Assembly: GCF_023053635.1 (NCBI RefSeq) | Contig: NC_086171.1 | Span: forward strand, 18,122,006 to 18,186,005 | Direction of reading: 5' to 3' | Origin: Elgaria multicarinata webbii | Lineage: Eukaryota; Chordata; Lepidosauria; Squamata; Anguidae | Length of the DNA stretch: 64,000 nt | In this document: piece after piece, positions 1 to 12,600 of the stretch | How positions within the stretch are numbered: the first letter of the stretch is position 1 | How the letters are laid out: every line of letters starts with the position of its first letter | Notes under the pieces: model-generated | Told to the model about the DNA's origin: nothing | The model's input: only the letters and a program-made list of their open reading frames with translations | Database searches by the model: none | Translations under genes and position numbers: made by a program

Positions 1-38
1 GGAACTTCTGATAAGTTAGAAATTCTGTGTTTGTTTAG

Positions 39-209
39 GCTTTCAATGCTGTTTTTCATAAAGCAGTTGAGCAAGCAGAAGCATCAGATGATATCCAGGA
101 GCGCATCTCTAACCTGACAGAAGCTATTACGTATTTCACCTTCCTTTACATAGGCCAAGGACTTTTTGAAAGGGACAAGCTCATTTTTCTGGGCCAGACA
201 ACATTTCAG
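39..209 (+). CDS. DNAH11: DNAH11 exon (A): region before AAA6
   Basis: 57 codons in phase 0, acceptor TTTAG, donor GTGAGG. Translation begins [20 protein letters not shown] and holds [20 protein letters not shown]. The G-L-F-E-R/C-D-K-L block is a hallmark of dynein heavy chains just before the D6 region. The preceding exon is outside the window. Confidence 0.95.
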
Positions 210-3200
210 GTGAGGAAAAAACCAATGATTCTTTGGTTCATTATTTTTGGTGTTTCAGACTTGGGATACATGGGGTAGTATCCAGTGTTAGTCCTACATA
301 GACCAGACACATTGAAATTAGTCACAGCTAACTCTAGTCTCATTCATTTCAGTGTGTTTACTTTACGTAGGACTAACATTGGATATAACCCATGTTTGGG
401 TACAGCACTAGTGCATTGCAAATTACATTGCATAAGACAACATTACATGTTAAGTTGGGGAGAGACTTGGCTGTCAACTTCATGAACACCAAATATATCA
501 AAGGCCCTATCACAGATGTAGTTGAAAATCATTTTGTTATAGTTAGTTTAGCTCAGTGGTTCCCAAAGTGGGTGGTACCGCCCCCCTTGGGGGCGGTGGG
601 ATTGCATAGGGGGGCGTTAAGAGGCAAGGGGGCAGCAGGGGGTGCTAAGAGGCAAGGGGGTGGCAGGGGGGCACTCGAGGTGGTCTTTTCCGAGAAGCGC
701 CTCTCCAGAAGGTCTTAAAAACCAGGGACATTTTTATGGAAGAAGGTAGTTTGGTCCCAAGCCATATAGGGGAAGAATTGTTTAAGAAGAGTCCTTTTAA
801 CGGTGAATTGAAATGTTTCAAAAGCACCAAACTCTAATGAAGAGACATACCTTGCTTGGTGTGCCCTGCCACGCTGGCTGCAAAACAGAGGCATTCGCTC
901 TTTTCCCTCCCTCCCTCGGCAAGCCTGTGGCGGGTGCTTTGGATTTTGAATAAATATTAAATTAATTGTTACTGTTTTGAATTTTATTGTTATTATCTTC
1001 CTTAGTGGGTCATTGAAAACCTCTATTCTGAATAATGATTTTTATATTGTAGGGTAGGGGGCACTGAGCATGAGTTTGTGGAACCAAGGGGGCGGTGACC
1101 TGAAAAAGTTTGGGAACCACTGGTCTAGCTAGTAGATGTCTGTGGTTTAGAAATATTTGGTAAAGGTAAGAATGTATTCCAGGACAATACTTAGGGTGGG
1201 CAGAGATTTTAAAACTATAACACAATAAAAGTTGGAGGTAGTTCTTTGAGCAAGAGCAGCTTCAAATTCAGCGCCCAATATTGAAGGGCTTTGGTTTGTA
1301 TCAAATACTGGCCATTGGGAGATCTCTGGAGCAGATTCGAGATTAATGGTAATCTGCAATGGGGAGGAGAGGAAGGGTAAATCCTGTTGTACAAGCAGAT
1401 GTCCATCCTTGGTGTCTTCTAGATGTTACAACTCCCATAATTCCTCGCCATTGGCTGGGGCTGGTGGACATTGTGGTCAAAAACATCTGGTGAGCACCAG
1501 AATGGGAAAGGGTGGTCTAGACTTTAGAGACAGCTTCTAAAGTCACAATCCTATTGATTGCGCCCTCGGTGATTGGAAGCCCCCAAACTGAAGCATCTGA
1601 TCATCCAGTGCAGGGAGGGAGGGGTGTCAGAGGTGAAGCCCATCTAGCAAGCATACTTCAGAGGGGGAACTATATCCAATAGAAAGGTGTGTAGCTTTCA
1701 AACAGTGGATTAAATCTAATGGCCATTCTTTTTTCCCCCCACCGTATTATTCCTGTCTTAGATTCTTCTGAGAATTAAAGAGATAGAACTCACTGAATTG
1801 AATTTTCTACTGCTATTCACAGTTGAAAACACTTACAAAAGTCCTGTGGATTTTTTAACTGCTCAGTCATGGAGTGCTATCAGGGTAAGTCCAGAAATTC
1901 TACCCACCACCAGCCATATATTTTATCCTGTTTCTGGATAATGAAAAATATAATATGATGTATTAGTTTTGGGAGCACCTTTTTAACCTTTTAACACACT
2001 TGTTTCCCTATGTTTAAAATGCACAATACTTTGTTTTATATTGGAATATAAAAGATGATCATGTGGAAAAAAAACTGGTGGAAGATTATTTAATACTTCC
2101 CCTATCAATTGCTTATATCTTTGGGAAAACATTCTGGCAATAATGCTTTCTACAATAAATGACAATCAGTTTGATGGTACTCTGTGGTACCTGACCTGTG
2201 CTGCAGCTGTCTGTGAATTTGTGTTCCAATATTATTTTTATTTATTTATTTATTTATTTATTATTACATTTATATACCGCCCCATAGCTGAAGCTCTCTG
2301 GGCGGTTTACAAAAGTTAAAAACAGTGAAAATCAAAAAGAAATATACAAAATTTAAAACCATAAAAAGCATAAAATACAAACAAAAACAGACAATATTCA
2401 TTTAAAAACAATATCAGTTTTCAATATTCTGAGTGGTGGAAGTGTAGTTGACTATTCCTTTTGTTAATTTGTCACAAGAATTATACATACTTGCATTTAT
2501 TTCCATCAGAGAATGAATTCATATGCATACAGGATCCTCAGTATGTAGAAACTAGAATGTTGCCAGTGAGCGACTAACCTTGACAGTCTAAAAAATGGCT
2601 GAGGTTTGAACATAACCTTAGACAATCTGCTACATTGCAAGAAAGAAAGAAAGTAATGGGGTGGGGTGGGGGTGGGGGCGGCGAATTCAGAAGCATCTCA
2701 ATAGTAACCACTTATTTCTTTCCTAGCCCAAATAGTCTATGTGCCAGTAACTCTCATGTGCCATTGATGTGTTACAGGCCATTGCCTTAATGGATGAATT
2801 CCGAGGATTAGATAGAGATATAGAAGGTTCTGCCAAGAGGTGGAAAAAATGGGTGGATTCAGAGTGCCCAGAAAAGGAAAAGCTTCCTCAGGAGTGGAAA
2901 AGCAAAAATTCTTTCCAGAAGCTTGTCATACTACGAGCATTACGCCCAGATCGGATGACATATGCTCTGAGGTATAATATTTGACTTTGTGTGCAACAAA
3001 AAAAACATGTTTGTTGTCACTTGGTTTATTTATGGAGACATACAAGCTGCCTTAACTGACAGGTGACACTCAAAGCAGTGTACAATGAAAATAAAATATT
3101 TGAAATACATTTTTGACAAGTCTGTTGTGGTATAACCTAGGCGAGATTTACATGAGCACATATTTATTTATTTATTTATTCATTTATTATTAAAACATTT

Positions 3201-3583
3201 GTATCCAACTCTATATCACAAGGATCTTAGGCAGTGTACAGAAAAAAAATTAAAGTGCCAATTCAGACAATCACTCGTTGATGTGAATTGTGCCTGAGGT
3301 TAGTGGCTTCTAACTATATTAGAAAGTTATAGTTAGAGAGTTATGGTGGGAGAAAGCTAGTTGATATGTAAAACCTATGTGCCACACCCCATTTTTTTGG
3401 TCCTAAAAGCCATTTTCTCTAACCTCCTAACTATTGTTTCATATATATTATATGCTATAAATTATCTATCATCTATCTATCTATCTGAAACCTGAGAAGC
3501 TGAGCTAAATTTTGGTCTTTGACCTGAAGACCAAATGCCTCTTCAGGCCAAAGAGCAGAATTTAGCTCAGCTTCTCAGGTTTC

Positions 3584-3619
<36 letters not shown>

Positions 3620-6600
3620 GATAGATAATTTATAGCATATAATATATATGAAACAATAGTTAGGAGGTTAGAGAAAATGGCTTTTAGGACCGAAAAAATG
3701 TGGTGTGGCACATAGGTTTTACATATCAACTAGCTTTCTCCCACCAGCCTTATCTCCAGTTCAACGCTGGATTTGACAAACATAGGACCTAATCAAACAT
3801 AGACAAATGAACCTGCTTAAACTTTGGGATTGTGAACTTCACCATTGCTTCCTTTTCTGGTATGTGTCAGACAAGGAGATTGGAAACATCTGTGTCTGGG
3901 TTTAAGCCAGTATTAGGCAACCTCCAAGTGTTTTGGACTACAACTCCCAGAAGGCCCAGACAGTATTCCCAATTGTTAAGGATTATGGGAGTTATAATTC
4001 AAAACATCTGGAGACACCATGGCAGAATCCAGTGGTGCCCTTGCATGGGCAACCAGACAGTCCCTGCATATGCAGGGCCCCTACCACTGGCATCTGTGAT
4101 GTGGCGCTTCCAGGGTCAATCCCCAAAATGACCAGAAATACTCGTTTACGGAAAGGACAGGCCACACCCCTTCCAGAAATGAGCATTTCCAGTCGTTTCA
4201 GGGCTTGCTCCTGGAAGAGCTATATCAGATGCCAGTGGTAGGGGCCACACATGTACCAGGACATGCAGATCTGGCCACCTGCACAAGGTCACCATTGGAT
4301 CTTACCCCAGGTTGTCTACCATTGATTTAAACTAACTGCAGTTTGTTGTTACATCTCACAAGTTTAAAGTATGGTTTATTGAAATAAGCCAAGTTCAAAC
4401 TGGTGTTTCTGATTCTGGCTTGTTCCAATAAACCATACCTTTAAATTATACTTTAAATTAGCCACAATTTTCAGTTCTGTCATAACAGCAAAGTCTAGTT
4501 AGTTTAAGCCATGTAGTGGATGCTTCCAAACGTCTCTTTTCAGTTGTGCCAGAGGAAAAGGAGAAGGAAAAGTGCTCAAGCCTGAGGTTTGTAAACACAC
4601 ATACTATGCCCCAATGTACCAACTTCCCCATGCACAATCTGGCATCCTGATCACTTTCCTTTGAAGTGCTGCTTATTTTGTGACACCTCCAGATAATAAC
4701 ACCTTTAGCTCAGAACTGGCTCTTATTGAAGTCCACAACTCTGTCTGCTAGCATCCTAACACTCTCTAAATATTGTTGATGAGGAAGAATCTAGTCTATG
4801 AAATCTTACGCTATAACAAATTTGTTAGCCTTTAAGGTGCCACAAGACTCTTCATTGTTTCTTTATATATTCATTATATGTGTTTTATATTTATGTAGAA
4901 ACTTTGTAGAGGAAAAGCTAGGTTCAAAGTATGTAGATGGCACAAGAATAGACTTGGCTAAATCCTACGAAGAAAGCAGTCCAGCCACTCCCATGTTTTT
5001 CATTCTTTCTCCTGGGGTTGACCCCCTTAAAGATATGGAGACACTTGGTAAGCCTGTTTCATTGACTGGGTATTGTTGTGCGGGTTTACAAATATGGGCG
5101 GGTGAACTCTTAAAATTCAAAAATCTACAAAAAGCCAAAATGTTAAAAGAATGCAAATGAGAGGTATGCAAATTAACATATTTTTTGCCAAATACGTTTC
5201 CTTGTACTTATATCTTCTTTGAGTGTTTACTTTTTTGGGGGTGGGGGCAGGCATCTCAACATGTGAGTAACATGATAGACACATTGCTGTTGGATGGAGG
5301 AGGCTGGGGGCATTTATGTTAGAGAGTGTTGCGAAAGGGAATGCATGCTTGAGGGAGAGAGGACTTGCCGTTCTACATGTGTGGACATTTTGGGTAGGAA
5401 TTCTGACCTGGTGGTGGTAAGAGGAAATTTCTCTGATCGTTTTTAATGTTGCTGATTTGCACAGGCCTTTTCTTAATGCATAGGTTATAATTGGTAACAA
5501 TGGGGGTTTGTGCTTTGACTTAGAGCAGGAGTTGGTCTTTAATTAATGCATGTTAAGCTCACAAAAAAAATATCCCACAAATAGTCATTATCAAAGAATA
5601 AAGCAGATTTAAATTTGGGATTGTTTTCCTCAACAAGAGTTAAGTTTTCAGATTTCCTTCTCTTTGCCCCTAACCCTCCATTCACTGTGGAAGGGTGGAT
5701 AAAAAGTGTGAGGCTATTAACGCTGCAGCGTGAAGAAATTTTTAGATTGAACATTCCTCTGCTTGGCATAATGCAAGCTCTTTTGTGCCGTTTCTTACCT
5801 TTTGACTAGATGAGGGCCAGAGGGCAATTTTCTCCATGCTCATGTAATCTTGTGCCCCCTGTGACTAAATAATGGTCATTATACAAACTATATTCAATTG
5901 TGTAAGAAACTGTCGCTTTGTACTTAGGATTACTATTCCCCACTGACTCTGCTGAGAATACCAGGTTAATACAGCTGTGACCTGACTGTGCTCAATTTAA
6001 ACCCAGGCCTCACAAGGTGAGAGGCTTGCACATTTACCCACTGAACCAATCAGTTAAAAAACTGATGTGATAGCTACCACATGTTGCTCCCTTTTTTATA
6101 AGGCAAATGGCTTGCACCCCCTGTAAGAGTTTATAAAGCTCAGTAACAATACCTAGCATCTATCAAAATGTCAAAAGGTTCATTATCTTAAAACCAAGGG
6201 AGCAGATTTCTGCAGTTTTTTTCTTCTAATACCAGCCATAAGGCTGCTGTTGAGAGGTCGCAATTTTGCTTGTTGAAATGATGTTGAGTGAAGTGCTTCA
6301 GAAGAACGGATGTGCATTGTCCCAGTGATAGTGAAATTAATGGGGCATTATCTTTCCCCCCTCCACCCCCTCTCCCCTTTCCACTTTTATTTACCTCCGC
6401 CCACCCTCCACTTGCAGGCAAAAAACTTGGCTTCACGATTGATTCTGGGAAATTTCATAATATCTCTTTAGGACAAGGGCAAGAGATTGTTGCGGAGGAG
6501 GTATTGGAGAAAGCTGCCAAACATGGGCATTGGGTTATTCTCCAAGTAAGTGTAAAACGGTGTGATTGATGTCCTTTATGTACTCCATCAAGTGGCTATT

Positions 6601-9600
6601 TTGTGCATATTCAACCTCTGAAGTGTTTGTCAGTAATGAAAGTGTCTGTCAAGAAAGAAAGAAAGACCCTGATGAGGAATTATGAGAGAAGAAAGCTTCA
6701 CCCAGCATTAAGAAGTTATTTCTTCCATCTGTAATAGCAGAACAAAATGGGGTGTTTCTTGCTATTTGTAACTTAATTTTTTTTAATGTTTCTGAAAAAA
6801 CACAAAAATGGCTCCATCTACCTTAACTGCTGCTTGGTCCTTTTGGCTCTTCCGAAATGGCTGCCAGGAATGGGAGATCAAGTTTCATCAGAAAAGATCT
6901 CTGCAGTGGGGGTGCTGTCTATATGCAGGGAAAGACTCAGTTATATGACAGAGATGCAGATTCTCAGCCACTGCGGGGGTTTCCTGTGAAGCTGCGCTTT
7001 GAAAAAGTCAGGGACTTACCCCAATATTTTCAGTGGGAGCGAGCTCAGTATAGCACTTGCGCCGTCTAACCTTGCTCCAGGGCCGATCCAGGGGGAGGGG
7101 AGCAGTCATGGTGGAAGGTGACCGGCGATTGGTTGCCTTCCACCAGGAAGAGGGTGGGCAGCCCCGGTACTCGGCTGACCACCGGACACCCTGGACTCTG
7201 TCCTTGACATCGGGATTACCTGACATCACCTTGGTAAGTAAAACCATGAGGTTTTGGGGGAAGGTGGCATCAATTCAGTGTAGTGAAGACAGCTCCTAGG
7301 TCTGCTCGATGGAGTATTTTCTGCTGTTCCTTCAGTGTCCATTATGAAATGATCAATGAAATTGCAAAAGGAAAGGTAACTAATGGTTGTGTTTGTGAAC
7401 GCATGTACAAGACAGAATTTTTGGGATGTTCTGGAGAAAAGTGTCTTAGTACATCCAATAACAGGGATGTTTCTTAGTTTTCTTTTATTGTCTTTTATGA
7501 TTTAGATTGGGCAATCATAGCTAATATGTCAGCAGAGATCAATGCTAGAATCTTGGTTTCACTTGCTGGACTCTGTATTTAAGAATTTTAGCATTTTTCA
7601 GCAGTTGCCAGTGGTAATTTGGGAATAAGGATAGAAAATGAGATAAAACACCAGTAAAGGTACTGATCAGATTACAAAATTGCAGCCTTTTGCTTTATCT
7701 AAGTATGTGTTATATCACACAACTGGAGCCAAAGGAAGTCAGGGCAGTATTGTCTTGTCTGGCAGAAATCCTATTTGTGTCACATGATACAATAGTATCA
7801 GATGCCACCATAGATGGGGATACAGCTATGGTTGTGATTTTGCAGCCTCCATTGCTGAAAAACATGTGAGTGTATTATCATCCTTGGGGTCCAATCCTGG
7901 TGAAGTGAGCACCTTGGCCAGGTTAGGATAACAGCTTGGCAGAGGCAACCCTGTGGCCTACAGACAAGCACTCCATTGTCTCTCCTTGTTAGTGACCAGG
8001 CTTGGTGGTGAACAAGGCCAAGATGGTGGTGAGGATGCTGGTCCCTCAATTGAATGAGTTTTGAGGGCTGCTGGCTCTGGGATTCCAGGTTCAGTGGTTG
8101 GGCTCAGGCCAGTGCCTCATCAAACCTACAACACTGGTCTCTCACCCCCTGTGACTGTGTTCAGATAACATTTGGATTTTAGGGGGTCGTGACACAAGGT
8201 AGTTGGGCATGAGGAAATTTCTCAGCCCCTGATACATTGATATTCTGCCCCTATCAGCCTGCACACATTTTAAGGTAATTAACAGAGGGCCTTCTCACTT
8301 GCCCATATTTGAGGGCAACTAAGTTGCCCAATACAATGGATGGGGCCTTTTCTGAAGTGGCTCCATGCCTTTGGAATGGATTGCCATCTGTCAGGCCCCA
8401 TCATTGCAACGTTTTAAGGAAGCCTTGAAGACCGATTTGTTTTCTTTGCCCTTTTCTTCATTGCGATTTATTGGACTGTTCCTGGGTTTCAGTTGCAATT
8501 GTGTCTGATGTTTAGTACTATCTCAGCTGGATGTTTGTGGCTTGGGGGGCAGGCGTTTGCCCTTAAAGGTGGCCTAGAAATAGTTTAAATGAATACATAC
8601 ATTCTTAATAGGCACAGTATTCTGAAATCTTACTGAATATATTTTGAGCTCTGGCGATAGCCAGCAAATTTAAGTGTGGGGGTGAATATAAGAGACATGG
8701 TTTACGTACTTAACTGATTGGCAAAATCAAGTCCAATAGCACCTGGAGATAATTAAGCCCTTGCTAATGTAACAGATATTGAAATACAACCTCTGTTATA
8801 GAATCTGTAAGTCTGGAAATTCAGAATTAAATGATACTTGGGAGTATTGCCTGTTTTGTGTTATGTAACTGCCTGGCCATGTAAGGATTTGATGGTATAA
8901 TTTGATGTTACATTTTAGAAATAATAAACTTGCTATTATAATGAAACTGTTGTATTCTCTCAAATAGAACATACATCTTGTAGTGAAATGGCTGGGGACC
9001 TTAGAGAAACTGCTGGAAGAATACAGCCAAGGAAGTCATTCTGACTACCGTGTCTTTATTAGTGCTGAACCAGCTCCAAGTCCTGAAGAACACATTATAC
9101 CTCAAGGAATATTAGAGAACTCTATTAAAATTATTAATGAACCCCCTACTGGTATGCTGGCAAATCTTCATGCTGCTCTCTACAATTTTGACCAGGTAAT
9201 GATGAGATTTGCACCGATAGTTTTGCTTTGTTTGCCCCGATATTTGGAGTCATGGGTTTCACTATTCAAAAGCAATTTGCAGAAAGCACAGAGGGGGAAA
9301 GGAAACATTAATCATGCCATGCATTTTCCCAAGATCAAACAGAAGAGTTTGTTGAGGTTCGTTGTACAGGACACATGTACACCCACACATACACATAGGA
9401 CTATGCCTATATAATATACTTTGGCTTGGTTCGCACAACTCTACAACACACTGTGGGTTCTGTGTGGTTTATTAACCACCCCAGCTACCCACTTTTGCTG
9501 GGTTGACACGTAACAACAAGTGAGGGCAATTAGGGAAATCGGGCCACCGTGCAATATTAACCATCTGCATGCATGTGAACTCAGTTTCATATTAGGAACT

Positions 9601-12600
9601 ACTGGGACTAAAACCAGGAACCCTCTGTGCTGCTGCCTCTTATGGTGAGCTACCAGAATTGAAGTTTTGAGAATTTCCCCAGTAATCAAGTGTTTTCAGT
9701 GTCTTGAATGGCCAAGGCCATGCCAGCTGGCCACTGGGCCCTCCTAGGCAGAAAAAGGTATAAAAGACTTCTTATTTAGACTATTGCTAATGCTGTTCTT
9801 CCTGGATTTGGTGTTCTTTGCAGTTGATTTTGGCTCTTTGGCTCTGAACCCCATCATTACTTCCTAGCCTGACTCCCTGGCCCTGTTCCAGCTGCCTATT
9901 GGTTGTAGGTAACTCGGAGATTCCCCTTACTAAAAGTGTTATCAGAAGGGGGGGAAACATGTTTCCCTACTGTTGCTTTTCTGTCCCACAATAGGGATGA
10001 GCTGCTTCCTCTTTCTTCACACAGGGAAGAAAGAGGAAGCAGCAATGACCATGTGGCCCATTCAGTGGATGTTTTTATCGTACTGCTTTTCCTGCACACA
10101 GCAGGAAATGGTGGCAAGTTTGGCCTAAAAAAATTGGGATTTACCAGGTTTTATTTTGTTGTGGAAAACAGAGCAGAAAGAGCAGGAGATGCACGGGACA
10201 CACACATCGTCATCAAAAGGACCCGTGAACATCAGTAAGTGGCCAGTAATGGGCATGCTATAAAATGCTCGCTCATCTGATGAGGCTCTTAGTGTGCATC
10301 TCGCTAAATGATGATTCACCTGTGTTTTGTCCTCCCCAATGGGGAAGGTGCAGTGTAGGTGAAGTGGCCAATAGCAAGGCAGCAGTTTCAGCACTTACCC
10401 AGCTTCTGCCTCAATTAAGCTGGCTTTCTCCATGCTGTGCCTTCCCCCGTGAGGGAGGACGTGAGGCGAGTGAAGTGGTCCTGGCCAAATTGGTGACTAG
10501 CATATACGTTCAAATGCAGCAAAGCCAATGAGGTCTTCAGACCACGAATGATGGGGAGTGGCTGTATATCTTTCCAAGCAAAAGGGGAGAGGATGACCTT
10601 GACATCATCCAGTCCTCAGAGGTCTAAGTGTGTGTGTGGGGTCATCAGCCCCTCACCCATATGTGGCCCCCCACGCCTTCCTTAAAAGATCTCAAGAGTA
10701 TTGGCTGTTTTCCAAAGCTTGTTTTACCCAGCATAATTTGATAAAAGGCCTATTAAAAGCATAGTCTGTAAAAAGCTAGCTTTATAACAGGAGGATTTAT
10801 CTAGCAAGTACCCATTCTGTACACCTATGACAAATAATATCATATAAGATAATTTTAGTCAGGGCTGCATAATGTAAGATGTTCCATGCAACACCCACCC
10901 CAACAGCCTTTTCGTCAGTCCTCCTGTTCTTGTAATCACAGGCAGGCAGCAAAAACAGGTTTTTAGTTGGGACAACAGAATGTTTATCAGGCCACACACA
11001 CTTGATCACCTGCTTTCAGTTTTGTAGGTGGGCAAGCTGTGAACGCCTTATGTACCTGCATTTTCTTATACAGATGACACCTCCAGGTAGGAGGGATGTA
11101 ACATAAGAAGCTGCCCTGAGGTGCAATGCAGTTTGAGAGTAGTTTCTTGTTAGGTTATTAACCAAATATAATGCCTGGAGCATATGGGCTATATCCGAGA
11201 ACAGGAGTTGTAACACCAATATTTCATTATGCACGTGGTGTTTGCTTGCAATGGTAACAATTCCATTAGCTTTCATTTCAACTTTGTGCTAAAATGAATA
11301 TGCTGATAGGTTCTGCGTGTTGTCGTTTACCTGTCATTGTATGAAAAATATAATTCATCCTCATAACGAAACCACAGATGTAGGTTCTGTTGATGATTTG
11401 ATTCAAGCACCTTTTGTTCTTGTCTTTTTTGTTGTAATTCTTTGCTTAACAGGATATACTTGAACTATGCGCCAGGGAGCAGGAGTTTAAAAGCATCTTC
11501 TTTTCTCTCTGCTACTTTCACACCTGTGTTGCTGGGAGACTCAAGTTCGGACCTCAAGGATGGAATCGAAGCTACCCTTTTAACGTAGGAGATCTCACTA
11601 TCTGCATCAATGTTCTCTACAACTATCTAGAGGCAAACACTAATGTAAGAATTAGGGGATTGAGTAAGAACTTGACCTTTTGCCAAGACTGGGTGTGTGT
11701 GTTTTCTTTCTTTCTTTTAAAAGTGAATAAGAGAGGATGGAATACATTTACCTTTGAAAGAATTAGTGAAATAGCTGAAATGTACATCTGTTGTTGGGTA
11801 CACAAATCAAGAAGATCAAAGGTTTCTCTGGGAGGATGTTTAAGCTTCATAACATTGGTTGAGCTAGTTCCACACTAGTGGCTTAGCTTAAATAAATAAA
11901 TAAAATTGTCCTTCATTATGTTAACAAAAACAGTGGTTTACATGTGCATATATGCCAAATTCATTAGGCAGGTAATGAAGCATTTGCACAACTGTAATTA
12001 CATACAGCAGACCTGACAGTTCATAACATTACATTAATAATCACTACAATTAATTCTGATGATGGAAGCAATTTACAGAACGTCACATGTATAAATGATG
12101 GTGCGTTTCATTCGTGTGTCATTATTATGTATTAAGGAGGCCACCTTGTTGTGACTTTCTCAGGAATGTTCCCCTTGAGTTCAAGTTTAAAACTAGATGA
12201 GTGATTTATTCTATTGGTTGCCAATTGGAGGATCCTGGACTGTTCAGGTGACTGTTCAGGTGATATCATTTATCAAGCCAATTACGTATATATAAGTGAA
12301 GTTAGTTTAGCAACCTTCTAAACTATCCAGAATTCTTCCTCCTGCCCGAATGAGTACAGTGTGACTTGAAAACATCCTAACTCTTGAAAACATCCTAACT
12401 TCACCAACACAATTGGTCTAACAAAATTACTAATTGTATACCTGTTTATAAATTAAATATACCAGTAATTGATATGATATTCATATTAAATACTTTTCTG
12501 TGTGAAGACAGGTGTGACTGATATGTAGCTCCGGTTGTGCTACAAACCTGTTTCTAGGTTTGTGTGTGCAGAAAAACCTGTTTCTGCACACAGATCATTT

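Larger units (their letters stand above)
210..1761. other. DNAH11 intron A-B
   Basis: No coding sequence seen. It carries a complete hAT-type non-autonomous transposon (554-1122) and a short palindromic MITE (1411-1500). The rest is AT-rich single-copy-looking DNA. Confidence 0.8.
2972..4898. other. DNAH11 intron C-D, repeat-rich
   Basis: Intron of 1927 bp. Contents in order: a decayed LINE tail-like (TTTA)n block near 3160-3260, the large palindrome 3345-3745, a palindromic MITE 3916-4019, an inverted repeat 4076-4246, a palindromic MITE 4317-4510 and a repeat abutting the next acceptor (4778-4856). I see no coding sequence. Confidence 0.75.

Noticed and set aside
3440-3625. CRISPR-like or tandem array impression from repeated GATA/ATCT units
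   Set aside because: It is a tetranucleotide microsatellite inside a palindrome in a vertebrate genome; no spacers.
3920-4241. Two overlapping frames of about 100 residues in intron C-D
   Set aside because: They lie across palindromic MITEs and an inverted repeat; no protein family resemblance.
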